Shown here one piece after another: positions 26,945 to 33,272 of a DNA stretch of 38,787 bases. The translations under genes were made by a program, and so were the position numbers. The stretch comes from CAYLQA01 sp964385695. Lineage in GTDB: Bacteria; Desulfobacterota; Desulfobulbia; Desulfobulbales; Desulfurivibrionaceae. The stretch covers positions 1 to 38,787 of the forward strand of contig CAYLQA010000037.1 of NCBI GenBank assembly GCA_964385695.1, given 5' to 3'. Numbering within the stretch: position 1 is the first letter of the stretch; each line of letters begins with the position of its first letter. The notes beneath the pieces were generated by a model, which was given only the letters and a program-made list of their open reading frames with translations, was not told where the DNA came from and searched no databases.

Positions 26945-28390
26945 TTACTTCTTGCTCATCCTAGCAGCGCCTTTCTTTTTCATTGGATCGCCTGCATAGC
27001 CAAGTGCCTTCCAGTCCATACGGCCTTTCTTGCCATGGCAGTTGTTACATTTGAGGGCTTTTTTAGCCGGGGCAACCATGTGGTTGATGCGCCAGTACAT
27101 GATTGTCGGGGCAAAGTCGTGCTTACCGCTGTAAGCAAGGCCTTTATGCTTGGCACCGGCTGTAAGGGCGCGGTCCCAATCAAAGCTCTTCCAGTAGGCC
27201 TCATCCTTATCCGGGCCGCCGGGCCATACCTTGGGCGCCAGAAAGTACATATGCTTGGCATCGTACACCTGCTTTCCGGTGTGGACCTTAAACGGATAGA
27301 TCTTGGCCTTCATGTCGTTTTTATCGCCAACCGGGTAGTTGAGCTCGGTCACCTTGCTCGGGTCGATCTTCTCGCCGAACAGATAGGCGCCAGCCTGACC
27401 GTTATACCATTTATAGGTCGGGATAACGTCCTGCCCCCAGGTGAAGGTACCTTTCTTCTTATTGTAGTCATGGCGTTTTTGATCACCGAATACCATGTCC
27501 TTGCCATGGTAATCCTTTTGTCCGGCCTGAGACCAATCCCAGCTGGTCTTGGTGGGCATCTTCTTGGCAAAGGTGGGGATATGACAGGTCTGACAGGCAA
27601 CGGATGCGGTGTGCTTATTAGTAATCTTCTTCTTATGGGGCTCTGCATCATGACAATCAGTGCAGTTCAGATCATTGGCGCCGCCAGGTGAAACAACCAT
27701 GGCATTGCCCTTAATCTTATGTCCATCGGTGGTATGACATTCCTGGCAGTTGAAGTTCATGCCGTCAGCTGCCATGTGCACATCGATATTGGCAGTGGGC
27801 TTCTTCATGCTGGAGTCGATATCACCATGCTTGACATTGTTGCCGCCGCCACCAAAACCGTGACAGGCAACACAGTTGTCACGATCCGGCGTGCCGACAT
27901 TTTGCGCGACCTTGATCAGGTCAACCGGCTTCTTGTCAAATTTGGCTTTGCCGGTGAACCCTGCGGGCATACCTGCGCCGGGACCAGGCTTTTTGTAGGT
28001 ATCGGTTGTATCATGACAGACCAGACAGTCAACGCGAGTCTTGTCGCTCATGTCAAAGCTGGCATCTTTCCAGCCGTAACTGATGTGGCAGCTGGTACAA
28101 CGGGGTTCATTGCCTGATACGGAGATGCAGAAGTTGTTGATGGAGTTGAGCTTACCACGCAGCTGTTTGCCTTTACCGGCAACCTCTTCCTCGGAAGACC
28201 AGGTCCAATGGGATGTCTGCATCACATCCATTGCAGCATCTTCGTGGCATTCCAAACATTTTTTGGTTACGTCCATGGGGGTAGCGAAGGGGCCGGTAAT
28301 TTCCTTATGCGCATCATTTGCATGCACAGGAGCACTCACCATTAAAGCCGATGCCACCACCAGAGATGAGAGAACACTGTACTTTTTCAT
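26945..28390 (-). CDS. Octaheme c-type cytochrome, tetrathionate reductase (OTR) family
   Basis: A cleavable signal peptide (about 1-24, ending PVHA-ND) sends this protein to the periplasm. Exactly eight CxxCH haem sites are visible: CLECH 45, CTSCH 98, CLVCH 122, CVACH 173, CQECH 215, CTDCH 243, CQTCH 266 and CNNCH 448. The spacing, with seven in the first 270 residues and one near the end, and the segment NNFCISVSGNEPRCTSCHISYGW resemble the octaheme tetrathionate reductase family. The characterised Shewanella OTR reduces tetrathionate and also nitrite and hydroxylamine in vitro, so the physiological substrate is uncertain. AGAGGAG lies about 10 nt before the ATG. The gene stands alone behind a sigma-54 promoter and before a strong terminator. 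No quinol dehydrogenase partner is adjacent. Confidence 0.88.
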   Translation of the reverse strand: MKKYSVLSSLVVASALMVSAPVHANDAHKEITGPFATPMDVTKKCLECHEDAAMDVMQTSHWTWSSEEEVAGKGKQLRGKLNSINNFCISVSGNEPRCTSCHISYGWKDASFDMSDKTRVDCLVCHDTTDTYKKPGPGAGMPAGFTGKAKFDKKPVDLIKVAQNVGTPDRDNCVACHGFGGGGNNVKHGDIDSSMKKPTANIDVHMAADGMNFNCQECHTTDGHKIKGNAMVVSPGGANDLNCTDCHDAEPHKKKITNKHTASVACQTCHIPTFAKKMPTKTSWDWSQAGQKDYHGKDMVFGDQKRHDYNKKKGTFTWGQDVIPTYKWYNGQAGAYLFGEKIDPSKVTELNYPVGDKNDMKAKIYPFKVHTGKQVYDAKHMYFLAPKVWPGGPDKDEAYWKSFDWDRALTAGAKHKGLAYSGKHDFAPTIMYWRINHMVAPAKKALKCNNCHGKKGRMDWKALGYAGDPMKKKGAARMSKK

Positions 28391-28581
28391 ACTTTTCTTC
28401 TCCTCTGAATCGAATTGATAAAAAATTTATCTCCCCTCCTCCGATGAAATCAGCCAGCCTTTGATATGGTGAGTGGACAACTTGCTTACGGCAAATATCC
28501 GCCACATCGTGGGCCTGGGTAATTCCACAAAAAGAGACGTGTAGTTCACGCGAGCCACGCATGAAAAACACCTCGTTAAGT

Positions 28582-28597
28582 AGCAAATTAAATGCCA
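28582..28597 (-). promoter_or_regulatory. Sigma-54 (-24/-12) promoter for the octaheme cytochrome
   Basis: On the minus strand TGGCATTTAATTTGCT has GG and GC at exactly the 10-nt spacing of sigma-54 promoters, with TGGCA and TTGCT matching consensus. Transcription would start near 28571, leaving a leader of about 180 nt. An activator of the NtrC type would be required. Confidence 0.75.
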
Positions 28598-28889
28598 AAC
28601 TACCCTAAAAACACTAACCGCTTGAAATTGCACCAAAATCCTGATGCGCCGGGAAAACCATAACAAGAAAAAGAAGCGCAAGTTTCATTGACAGTCAACG
28701 ATTAGCGCATGGAGAAACGGTTATTCTACCGTGACATACAGCCAAACAAAAAACTTTACAGCGCAAACTAACTTGCACCACTTCATGTTAGGCGGAGATT
28801 AAAATTGTAAGCTTTAGTGGAATTTTAAATTTCCCACTCAAGGTGTAATGCGTCGTTTATGAGCGAGATACGAATGTACCTGTTAAAGA
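28598..28889. other. Intergenic region with possible enhancer sites
   Basis: No gene is convincing here. The palindrome TTGACAGTCAA (28688-28698) lies about 90 bp upstream of the sigma-54 promoter, the usual distance for activator sites. An imperfect hairpin AGTGG...CCACT (28816-28838) follows the PP-loop gene end at 28890 by about 50 nt, but has no T-tract. Confidence 0.35.
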
Positions 28890-29636
28890 TTATTTTCGCC
28901 CCGGCGGGAAAACATGGGCCGCGTCCTTGACACGCCCTGCAAGCTTATACTCGATATACTCGATGATACGCGGGCTCATGTCATCAAGGTACTGACCGGT
29001 CTCTTTCTCGGTGACCGTGGTCTTGGTCTGACTGAAAAAGCATTTACGCTCACCGCCCCCAGTTGATGGCAGACCAAAATCCTCCAACACATGTCGGGTT
29101 ACCATCTGCTCGTCAAAATCCTCATAAACAGGATAAGAGGTACGGATACCAAAATGGCTGGAAAGCTCAGCCATCTTTTCCATAAAGACAGCAGTCTGCT
29201 CAGGAAAATACCCCTGCTTCTTGGTATACCCCACCACCAAATGAGGGACAAAATGCTCGATACAGTAAAAAATTGCCCTGGTATGCATCCCGAGTTTACA
29301 GGCCACACAGGCGAGATTTTTGCCGTTATACTTGGGCATCAGATCCTCATACCAATCGAGCCACAATCCCTGGAACAAGCGGGCCATATCAAGCTCCACC
29401 ATGTGGGCTGCCGGTACCTTGTCCGGATCCGGGGCATTGGCCAAGAGGATTTTTTGGGCTACTTCAAAACGATTGCGCGGAAAATCCGGGAAACGGCCCA
29501 TCCCGTTCAGCATATGCAACAGATGAATCCTGACCGGTTTGGGCATTTCAGGATGCTTGCCGCTCGTGGCCAAGGCATACAGGGCCAAAGAATCCGTGCC
29601 GCCGGAATAGAGTATTGCCAGTTCCTGTTGTTCCAT
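28890..29636 (-). CDS. PP-loop ATPase with conserved cysteines (QueC/ThiI-like fold)
   Basis: The pyrophosphatase-type nucleotide loop SGGTDS sits at residues 11-16. This fold adenylates a substrate before amination, thiolation or desulfuration. Cys110, Cys113 (CVACK) and Cys125, together with Cys199 (ERKCFF), could bind zinc or an iron-sulfur cluster, as in several tRNA-thiolating and deazapurine enzymes. No THUMP, rhodanese or ferredoxin-like domain is attached, and I cannot place it in a named subfamily. Length is 248. AGGA lies about 5 nt before the ATG. It is 14 nt after the RibD-C gene on the same strand, so the two probably form an operon. The long distance to the next gene suggests the operon ends here. 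Confidence 0.8.
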   Translation of the reverse strand: MEQQELAILYSGGTDSLALYALATSGKHPEMPKPVRIHLLHMLNGMGRFPDFPRNRFEVAQKILLANAPDPDKVPAAHMVELDMARLFQGLWLDWYEDLMPKYNGKNLACVACKLGMHTRAIFYCIEHFVPHLVVGYTKKQGYFPEQTAVFMEKMAELSSHFGIRTSYPVYEDFDEQMVTRHVLEDFGLPSTGGGERKCFFSQTKTTVTEKETGQYLDDMSPRIIEYIEYKLAGRVKDAAHVFPPGRK

Positions 29637-29650
29637 ATGTTCCTCGCTCC

Positions 29651-30316
29651 TTAGCGTATCGAATTATTTGCTTGGACCTGATAGCGTAAGAAAACCTCGT
29701 CACTCTCCCGGCTCTCACTGGAGAGCAAGGTAATATCTGAATACGGGTTGCCTAGGGGGCCGGAACCATTGCAAAACAGAGCCCCATCCTTATCGCCGGA
29801 AAGCTTTGGGGTAATGGTCAGGCATATTTCATCCACCACGCCCTCTTTTAAGGCCGCATAGTTGAGCCGCCCACCTCCTTCAATAAGAAGGGAACGTGCT
29901 CCAAGTTTACTGAGCTCGGCTATGGCCGCAACAAGAGAAAGGCCTGCTGGCCCGGTTGGCAAGGCAATGACCGTGGCCTTGTCTCCTGCTTTTTGCTGCA
30001 AGGCATCTTGTTGCTCATGGCTGGTAAAGAGGATGGGGCGCGGCCCATTGTTGAAGAGTTTTTTTCCTGAAATAGGAATATTGGCGGAACCACTGATTAT
30101 GCAACGCAGCCTATCTTTGGCAAGGTGACCATCCTTGCCCCGCATCTCAGGGTCATCGTGACGAAGGGTCTCTGCCCCGAGCAGGGAGGCATCAGTCTCT
30201 TCACGCATGGACTCAAGAAAAGCGCGATCAATGCTGCTGCCCGTAAGATTCGGCCCAACACGCCCGCAAATCGAGCTTGCACCAATGAGTATGACCTTCA
30301 AACCTTTTTTGTCCAA
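29651..30316 (-). CDS. RibD C-terminal / dihydrofolate reductase-fold protein
   Basis: The 221-residue sequence matches the reductase half of riboflavin protein RibD but has no deaminase domain. The nucleotide-binding DASLLGAETLRHDDPEMRG region (about 43-61), the NADPH-type LLIEGGGRLNYAAL motif (about 138-151) and DEICLTITPKLSGDKDGALF (about 157-176) are recognisable. Such stand-alone reductases act on pyrimidine or pteridine intermediates, but the substrate here is unknown. The start is a TTG at 30316 with AGGGG about 9 nt upstream. It precedes the PP-loop gene by 14 nt and is divergent from the ParB-like gene. It may be part of a nucleotide-derived modification pathway. Confidence 0.75.
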   Translation of the reverse strand: MDKKGLKVILIGASSICGRVGPNLTGSSIDRAFLESMREETDASLLGAETLRHDDPEMRGKDGHLAKDRLRCIISGSANIPISGKKLFNNGPRPILFTSHEQQDALQQKAGDKATVIALPTGPAGLSLVAAIAELSKLGARSLLIEGGGRLNYAALKEGVVDEICLTITPKLSGDKDGALFCNGSGPLGNPYSDITLLSSESRESDEVFLRYQVQANNSIR

Positions 30317-30411
30317 ATAGCTTTCCCCTTCATTCTTCCCTTGCCCAATCCGCTAAAAACAGCTACCACATGATTTCTCTATAGTTACCAACTTTGAGCA
30401 AGGATATTTCA

Positions 30412-31365
30412 ATGTCGGCCACCCTTCATACCAGTCTCGTTGTCCTGCACCATGTCGAGCTTGCGGATAGCACATTCAGCCTGAATCCTCCTGGTTATGC
30501 AGAGCCAAGTCAAAAGCTTATCGACTCCATCAGCAGGGTTGGCATCCTGCACCCCCCCATCTTACAGGAAAAGGACAGTGGCGGCTATACGGTTATAGCG
30601 GGCAATAAGCGGCTGCAGGTTGCCAAAGATGAACTCGGCTTATCCTCACTTACCTGCTTGCTTGTGGCAAAGGATACCCCTCTTGTTGACGGGCTTGCCA
30701 TAAGCCTTGAAGACACCATGCTTCGCGGCCCGCTCTCGCCCATTGAACAGGCAATTTTCCTTTCCAAGATTACGGAACAACTGCCCCATGATGAGGCGGC
30801 ACAGCGGTTTTTACCGCTCATGGGAATGGAGCCGCATCCCCAACGGATCAAAAGGATGCTTGAGCTGCTGCACCTTGAGGAAAACCTGCAAGAGGCTGTG
30901 CACAGCGGGACTTTACAAGAAAAGGTGGCACGGGAGATGCTTTCCATGAATTTTACGGACCGTATGGCCCTGTTTGAGGTTATGGAACTGATCGCCTTGA
31001 GCGTGAGCAACCAGAAAAAGCTGGTCAACCTCTGTAAGGAGCTTGCCATTCGCAAACAGCAACCCGTGTTGGCCCTGCTTTCGCAAACCGAGGTCCGGGA
31101 GATTCTGGAGCACCCCGAGGCAAACATCCCGCAAAAAGCTGCCAACCTTATGCATTGGCTGACCGAGCAATGCTTTCCGCGCCTTTCCGAGGCGGAAAAG
31201 GAATTCCGTAAGTTCAGTGCCGGGCTCAACCTGCCTAAAGGCATACGTCTTGATCACGCCCAGGCCTTTGAGCGAGATAGTGTCACCCTGTCTCTGCCTT
31301 TTGCCAATAAGGAGTCCTTGGCGGCATGCTGGCCGGAAATAGCAGCCATCATCAAAAAAGGATAA
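30412..31365 (+). CDS. ParB N-terminal domain (ParB/Srx fold) protein
   Basis: The first 110 or so residues follow the ParB/Noc/sulfiredoxin fold. AEPSQKLIDSISRVGILHPPIL corresponds to the first ParB helices, GNKRLQVAKDELG replaces the usual GERR box, and SLEDTMLRGPLSPIEQAIFLSKI matches the ENxxRxxLxPxEEA box. A helix-turn-helix region follows (about 125-180). The C-terminal 140 residues are helical and unrecognised. No ParA gene accompanies it, so chromosome partition is unlikely; a transcriptional or enzymatic CTP/ATP-dependent role is possible. The start at ATG 30412 is chosen because AAGGA lies about 8 nt upstream; an in-frame TTG at 30394 has no site. The methyltransferase gene follows after 5 nt. 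Confidence 0.72.
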   Translation: MSATLHTSLVVLHHVELADSTFSLNPPGYAEPSQKLIDSISRVGILHPPILQEKDSGGYTVIAGNKRLQVAKDELGLSSLTCLLVAKDTPLVDGLAISLEDTMLRGPLSPIEQAIFLSKITEQLPHDEAAQRFLPLMGMEPHPQRIKRMLELLHLEENLQEAVHSGTLQEKVAREMLSMNFTDRMALFEVMELIALSVSNQKKLVNLCKELAIRKQQPVLALLSQTEVREILEHPEANIPQKAANLMHWLTEQCFPRLSEAEKEFRKFSAGLNLPKGIRLDHAQAFERDSVTLSLPFANKESLAACWPEIAAIIKKG

Positions 31366-31370
31366 CGCAC

Positions 31371-32024
31371 ATGGACACCCCGGAAGAAATCAATGCCTGT
31401 ATGGAAAAGGTTTACAAAACCATGGGTGAGGATGAGATCCCCTGGAACCGGTCTGCTGCGCCCGCGATTTTAGAGGAACTTGTCAACAGCGGCCAGGTCC
31501 AACCCTGTAAGGCCTTGGATATCGGCTGCGGCACAGGCAACTATGCCCTGTTTCTTGCCAAAAAAGGATTTGATATCACCGGGGTAGATGTCTCGAAAAG
31601 CGCTGTAAAAATTGCCCAAGATAAAGCTGCCGCACTCAACATACAGGCCAGGTTTTCCTGCTGTGATATCCTTACAGATATATCAGATCTGTCTGGGCCG
31701 TTTGACTTTATCCACGAGTGGATGGTCCTACATCATATCCTGCCGCCGGAGCGCAAGACATACCTCAATAATATCCGCACCCTGCTTGCGCCCAAGGGCA
31801 AGTACCTTTCCATAAGCTTTAGTGAGGCAGACAGGCAATTCGGTATTCCCCCGCACGGCAAGACAAGAACAAGCATCCTTGGCCCTACGGTCTACTGCGC
31901 GGCCCTTGATGAGCTGGAAGACTTTTTTAGACCCCACTTTACGATCCTGACCAGCAAAATCACCACCATTCCCGGATTCAAGGGAGAGCATACGGTGAAT
32001 TACCTGTTTATGGAAAAGCTCTAG
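31371..32024 (+). CDS. Class I SAM-dependent methyltransferase
   Basis: Motif I ALDIGCGTGNYALFLAKKGFDITGVDVS spans about residues 47-75 of the chosen 217-residue protein. Later motifs (FDFIHEWMVLHHIL and LLAPKGKYLSISFSE) complete the Rossmann-type methyltransferase fold. The substrate is unknown; the overall pattern is like small-molecule or TehB/thiopurine-type enzymes. The ATG at 31371 is preferred: AAGGA lies about 9 nt upstream and it follows the ParB-like stop by 5 nt. An ATG at 31326 would overlap that gene by 40 nt. The stop codon TAG is the first three bases of the MITE-like element at 32022, so the native C-terminus may have been altered by insertion. Confidence 0.82.
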   Translation: MDTPEEINACMEKVYKTMGEDEIPWNRSAAPAILEELVNSGQVQPCKALDIGCGTGNYALFLAKKGFDITGVDVSKSAVKIAQDKAAALNIQARFSCCDILTDISDLSGPFDFIHEWMVLHHILPPERKTYLNNIRTLLAPKGKYLSISFSEADRQFGIPPHGKTRTSILGPTVYCAALDELEDFFRPHFTILTSKITTIPGFKGEHTVNYLFMEKL

Positions 32025-32145
32025 TGTTGCGTCAAGAATAAAATGTAGCAATGTCGCGCTGCAATTTTTTATGCCTGCAAGGCGCAACGTAGCAGGCTAA
32101 AAAAGGGCAAGCGAGATGCGAAGGTTCAGAGTTGACACGACACTA
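32022..32145. mobile_element. MITE-like element, 124 bp, with terminal inverted repeats
   Basis: TAGTGTTGCGTCAA at the left end and TTGACACGACACTA at the right end are inverted copies with two mismatches. Both ends abut CTAG (32021-32024 and 32143-32146), consistent with a 4-bp CTAG target duplication as made by IS5-type transposases. An inner stem GCCTGC/GCAGGC is present. No coding capacity is seen. It lies between the convergent methyltransferase and thioredoxin genes. Confidence 0.65.
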
Positions 32146-32155
32146 GCCCCTCCGT

Positions 32156-32410
32156 TTACATCTTGCCGCGCAACAACTCTGCCATTGCATCTTCATCGGT
32201 GGCAACGGAGATGGAAATCAGCTCCTTATCCACCAGCACACTGGGGGCGGATTTAAGGTTGTAGGGTTTGGCCTCTTCCGAGTCCCCGGCAAAAATCTTC
32301 AGGTCAACCTTCCCGGCAAACCGCTCTTTCATTTTTTCGGCCACGCCTATGGCCTTTTTGCAGGTGCCTCAGGTAGGATTACCACTACGAAAAACAATGA
32401 TCTCAACCAT
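32156..32410 (-). CDS. Thioredoxin-like selenoprotein with UxxC motif (in-frame UGA = Sec)
   Basis: Reading from ATG 32410, 13 codons (MVEIIVFRSGNPT) lead to TGA at 32371-32369. The same frame then continues GTCKKAIGVAEKMKERF to TAA-type termination at 32156. If TGA is selenocysteine, the 84-aa product has U14-G-T-C17, the redox motif position of thioredoxin and glutaredoxin folds, and SAPSVLV with the typical cis-proline. A strong GGAGG lies 6 nt before the ATG, which supports the upstream start over the internal ATG at 32344 that a standard caller would choose. A SECIS-like hairpin follows the UGA. It probably acts as a cytosolic thiol-disulfide reductant; no signal peptide is present. The gene follows the small secreted protein by 60 nt. 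Confidence 0.85.
32339..32371 (-). promoter_or_regulatory. Bacterial SECIS-like element following the UGA codon
   Basis: After the TGA (32371-32369) and 14 nt of spacer, GGCCA/TGGCC pairs around the loop TAGGCG (32354-32339). Bacterial SECIS elements are hairpins just downstream of the UGA with a G-containing apical loop read by SelB. Position and loop content fit; the 5-bp stem is short. Confidence 0.65.
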
Positions 32411-32470
32411 GATGACCTCCATCAAAGATGTTATGGGGGGAGGTGACGAACTCTCTTATTTTCAGCTGTT

Positions 32471-32761
32471 TTAATACGACCCGCTCTTCTTCTTGGGGCG
32501 GGGAGGTAATGTTCGCCCCAACCTCTTTTTATTTTTGTCGTACCTTACTCTGTCGCCTACTCTTAACGATGGGCGTTTCCTTCTCTCGATGCTAACGGTA
32601 ACCACTTTTTTATCATCGCGTGTTCTTCGCAAGACAATGGTTTTCTCCGTTACCTTTATCACCGTATAAGTTCTGTACATCATCTTGGCGCATACAGACA
32701 CAGGGGTTACAAAGGCAAGCAAGAGAGAGATGATTATGAAAATTGCAGCGATCTTTTTCAT
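32471..32761 (-). CDS. Small secreted basic protein of unknown function
   Basis: I do not recognise a named family. The 96-residue product begins with a clear signal peptide (MKKIAAIFIIISLLLAFVTPVSVCA, about 25 residues). The mature part is very basic. A pattern of short strands (TYTVIKVTEKTIVLRR, VVTVSIERR, SLRVGDRVRYD) suggests a small OB- or SH3-like barrel, and the tail is lysine, arginine and proline rich. A strong ribosome-binding site (GGAGG) lies 6 nt before the ATG. It is 60 nt upstream of the selenoprotein gene on the same strand and may be co-transcribed with it. Confidence 0.65.
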   Translation of the reverse strand: MKKIAAIFIIISLLLAFVTPVSVCAKMMYRTYTVIKVTEKTIVLRRTRDDKKVVTVSIERRKRPSLRVGDRVRYDKNKKRLGRTLPPRPKKKSGSY

Positions 32762-33166
32762 GGAACACCTCCGGCTAAAGGTTAGGGATATTTACATTTA
32801 CCCATTCATGAATCATTTCTGAAAGAATTTATTGTTTTTTTTATCTTCTCAGCAAATCCTTCTATCTTTCTGAAAGTAAGTTTTGCACTGTCTAGAAACT
32901 AAAAAACACACAACTCCCTGACACGGCAATTGATGCAAGCAAGGTTTAACGACGATATCTTCACAATCCGATACGTAGAGACGCTGCCCTTACCAAACAA
33001 CAACGACAATCATGTTGCAAAAAGCATATCCCATTGCTAATTTGAATAAAAGTGTCGCTCTGGCGTTAGCGTAAAATTTCACGGCCCGAACCCGGCATTT
33101 TTCATATATAAATCACATAGCTTATCATTTTATTTTATAGACATTTCGTTTTTTCACCTCTCGTTT
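32762..33166. other. Intergenic region without recognised gene
   Basis: This A/T-rich stretch separates divergent genes and presumably carries promoters for both. I find no ORF with a ribosome-binding site, no tRNA and no clear -35/-10 or -24/-12 pair. The rhodanese-cytochrome leader continues from about 33167. Confidence 0.4.
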
Positions 33167-33251
33167 TAGCCGAAAGGCTGTAGTCCGTGGTTATGCTTCT
33201 GCGACCCTGTGTCGTTGGAGCCAATAGCGGCAGCTCCCCCATGCTGCCTAA
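33167..33251 (+). promoter_or_regulatory. Structured leader of the cytochrome-rhodanese gene, candidate riboregulator
   Basis: A GNRA-capped hairpin AGCC-GAAA-GGCT (33168-33179) is followed by CGAC/GTCG (33202-33214). Two mutually exclusive stems come next: GGAGC 33217-33221 with GCTCC 33233-33237, or GGCAGC 33229-33234 with GCTGCC 33243-33248. The second ends 12 nt before the ribosome-binding site. It does not match the c-di-GMP, SAM, TPP, cobalamin or Moco riboswitch consensus I know. Confidence 0.4.
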
Positions 33252-33272
33252 ATGTTAAAGAGGAGGAAACAA

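Noticed and set aside
28314..28562. Minus-strand frame in the octaheme cytochrome leader with GAGGTG before an ATG
   Set aside because: It overlaps the cytochrome start by 77 nt in another frame, resembles no family, and would start only about 10 nt from the predicted sigma-54 start site. It could be a leader ORF but is not supportable.
30412..31365. Chromosome partition ParB
   Set aside because: There is no ParA, no parS-like palindrome nearby, and the GERR box is altered.
32156..32344. A 62-residue protein starting at the internal ATG 32344
   Set aside because: It lacks a ribosome-binding site and begins after the redox motif; the UGA-containing longer frame explains the sequence better.
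33167..33251. Known c-di-GMP, Moco, SAM or cobalamin riboswitch
   Set aside because: The GAAA-capped stem is suggestive, but none of the conserved core sequences of these classes is present.
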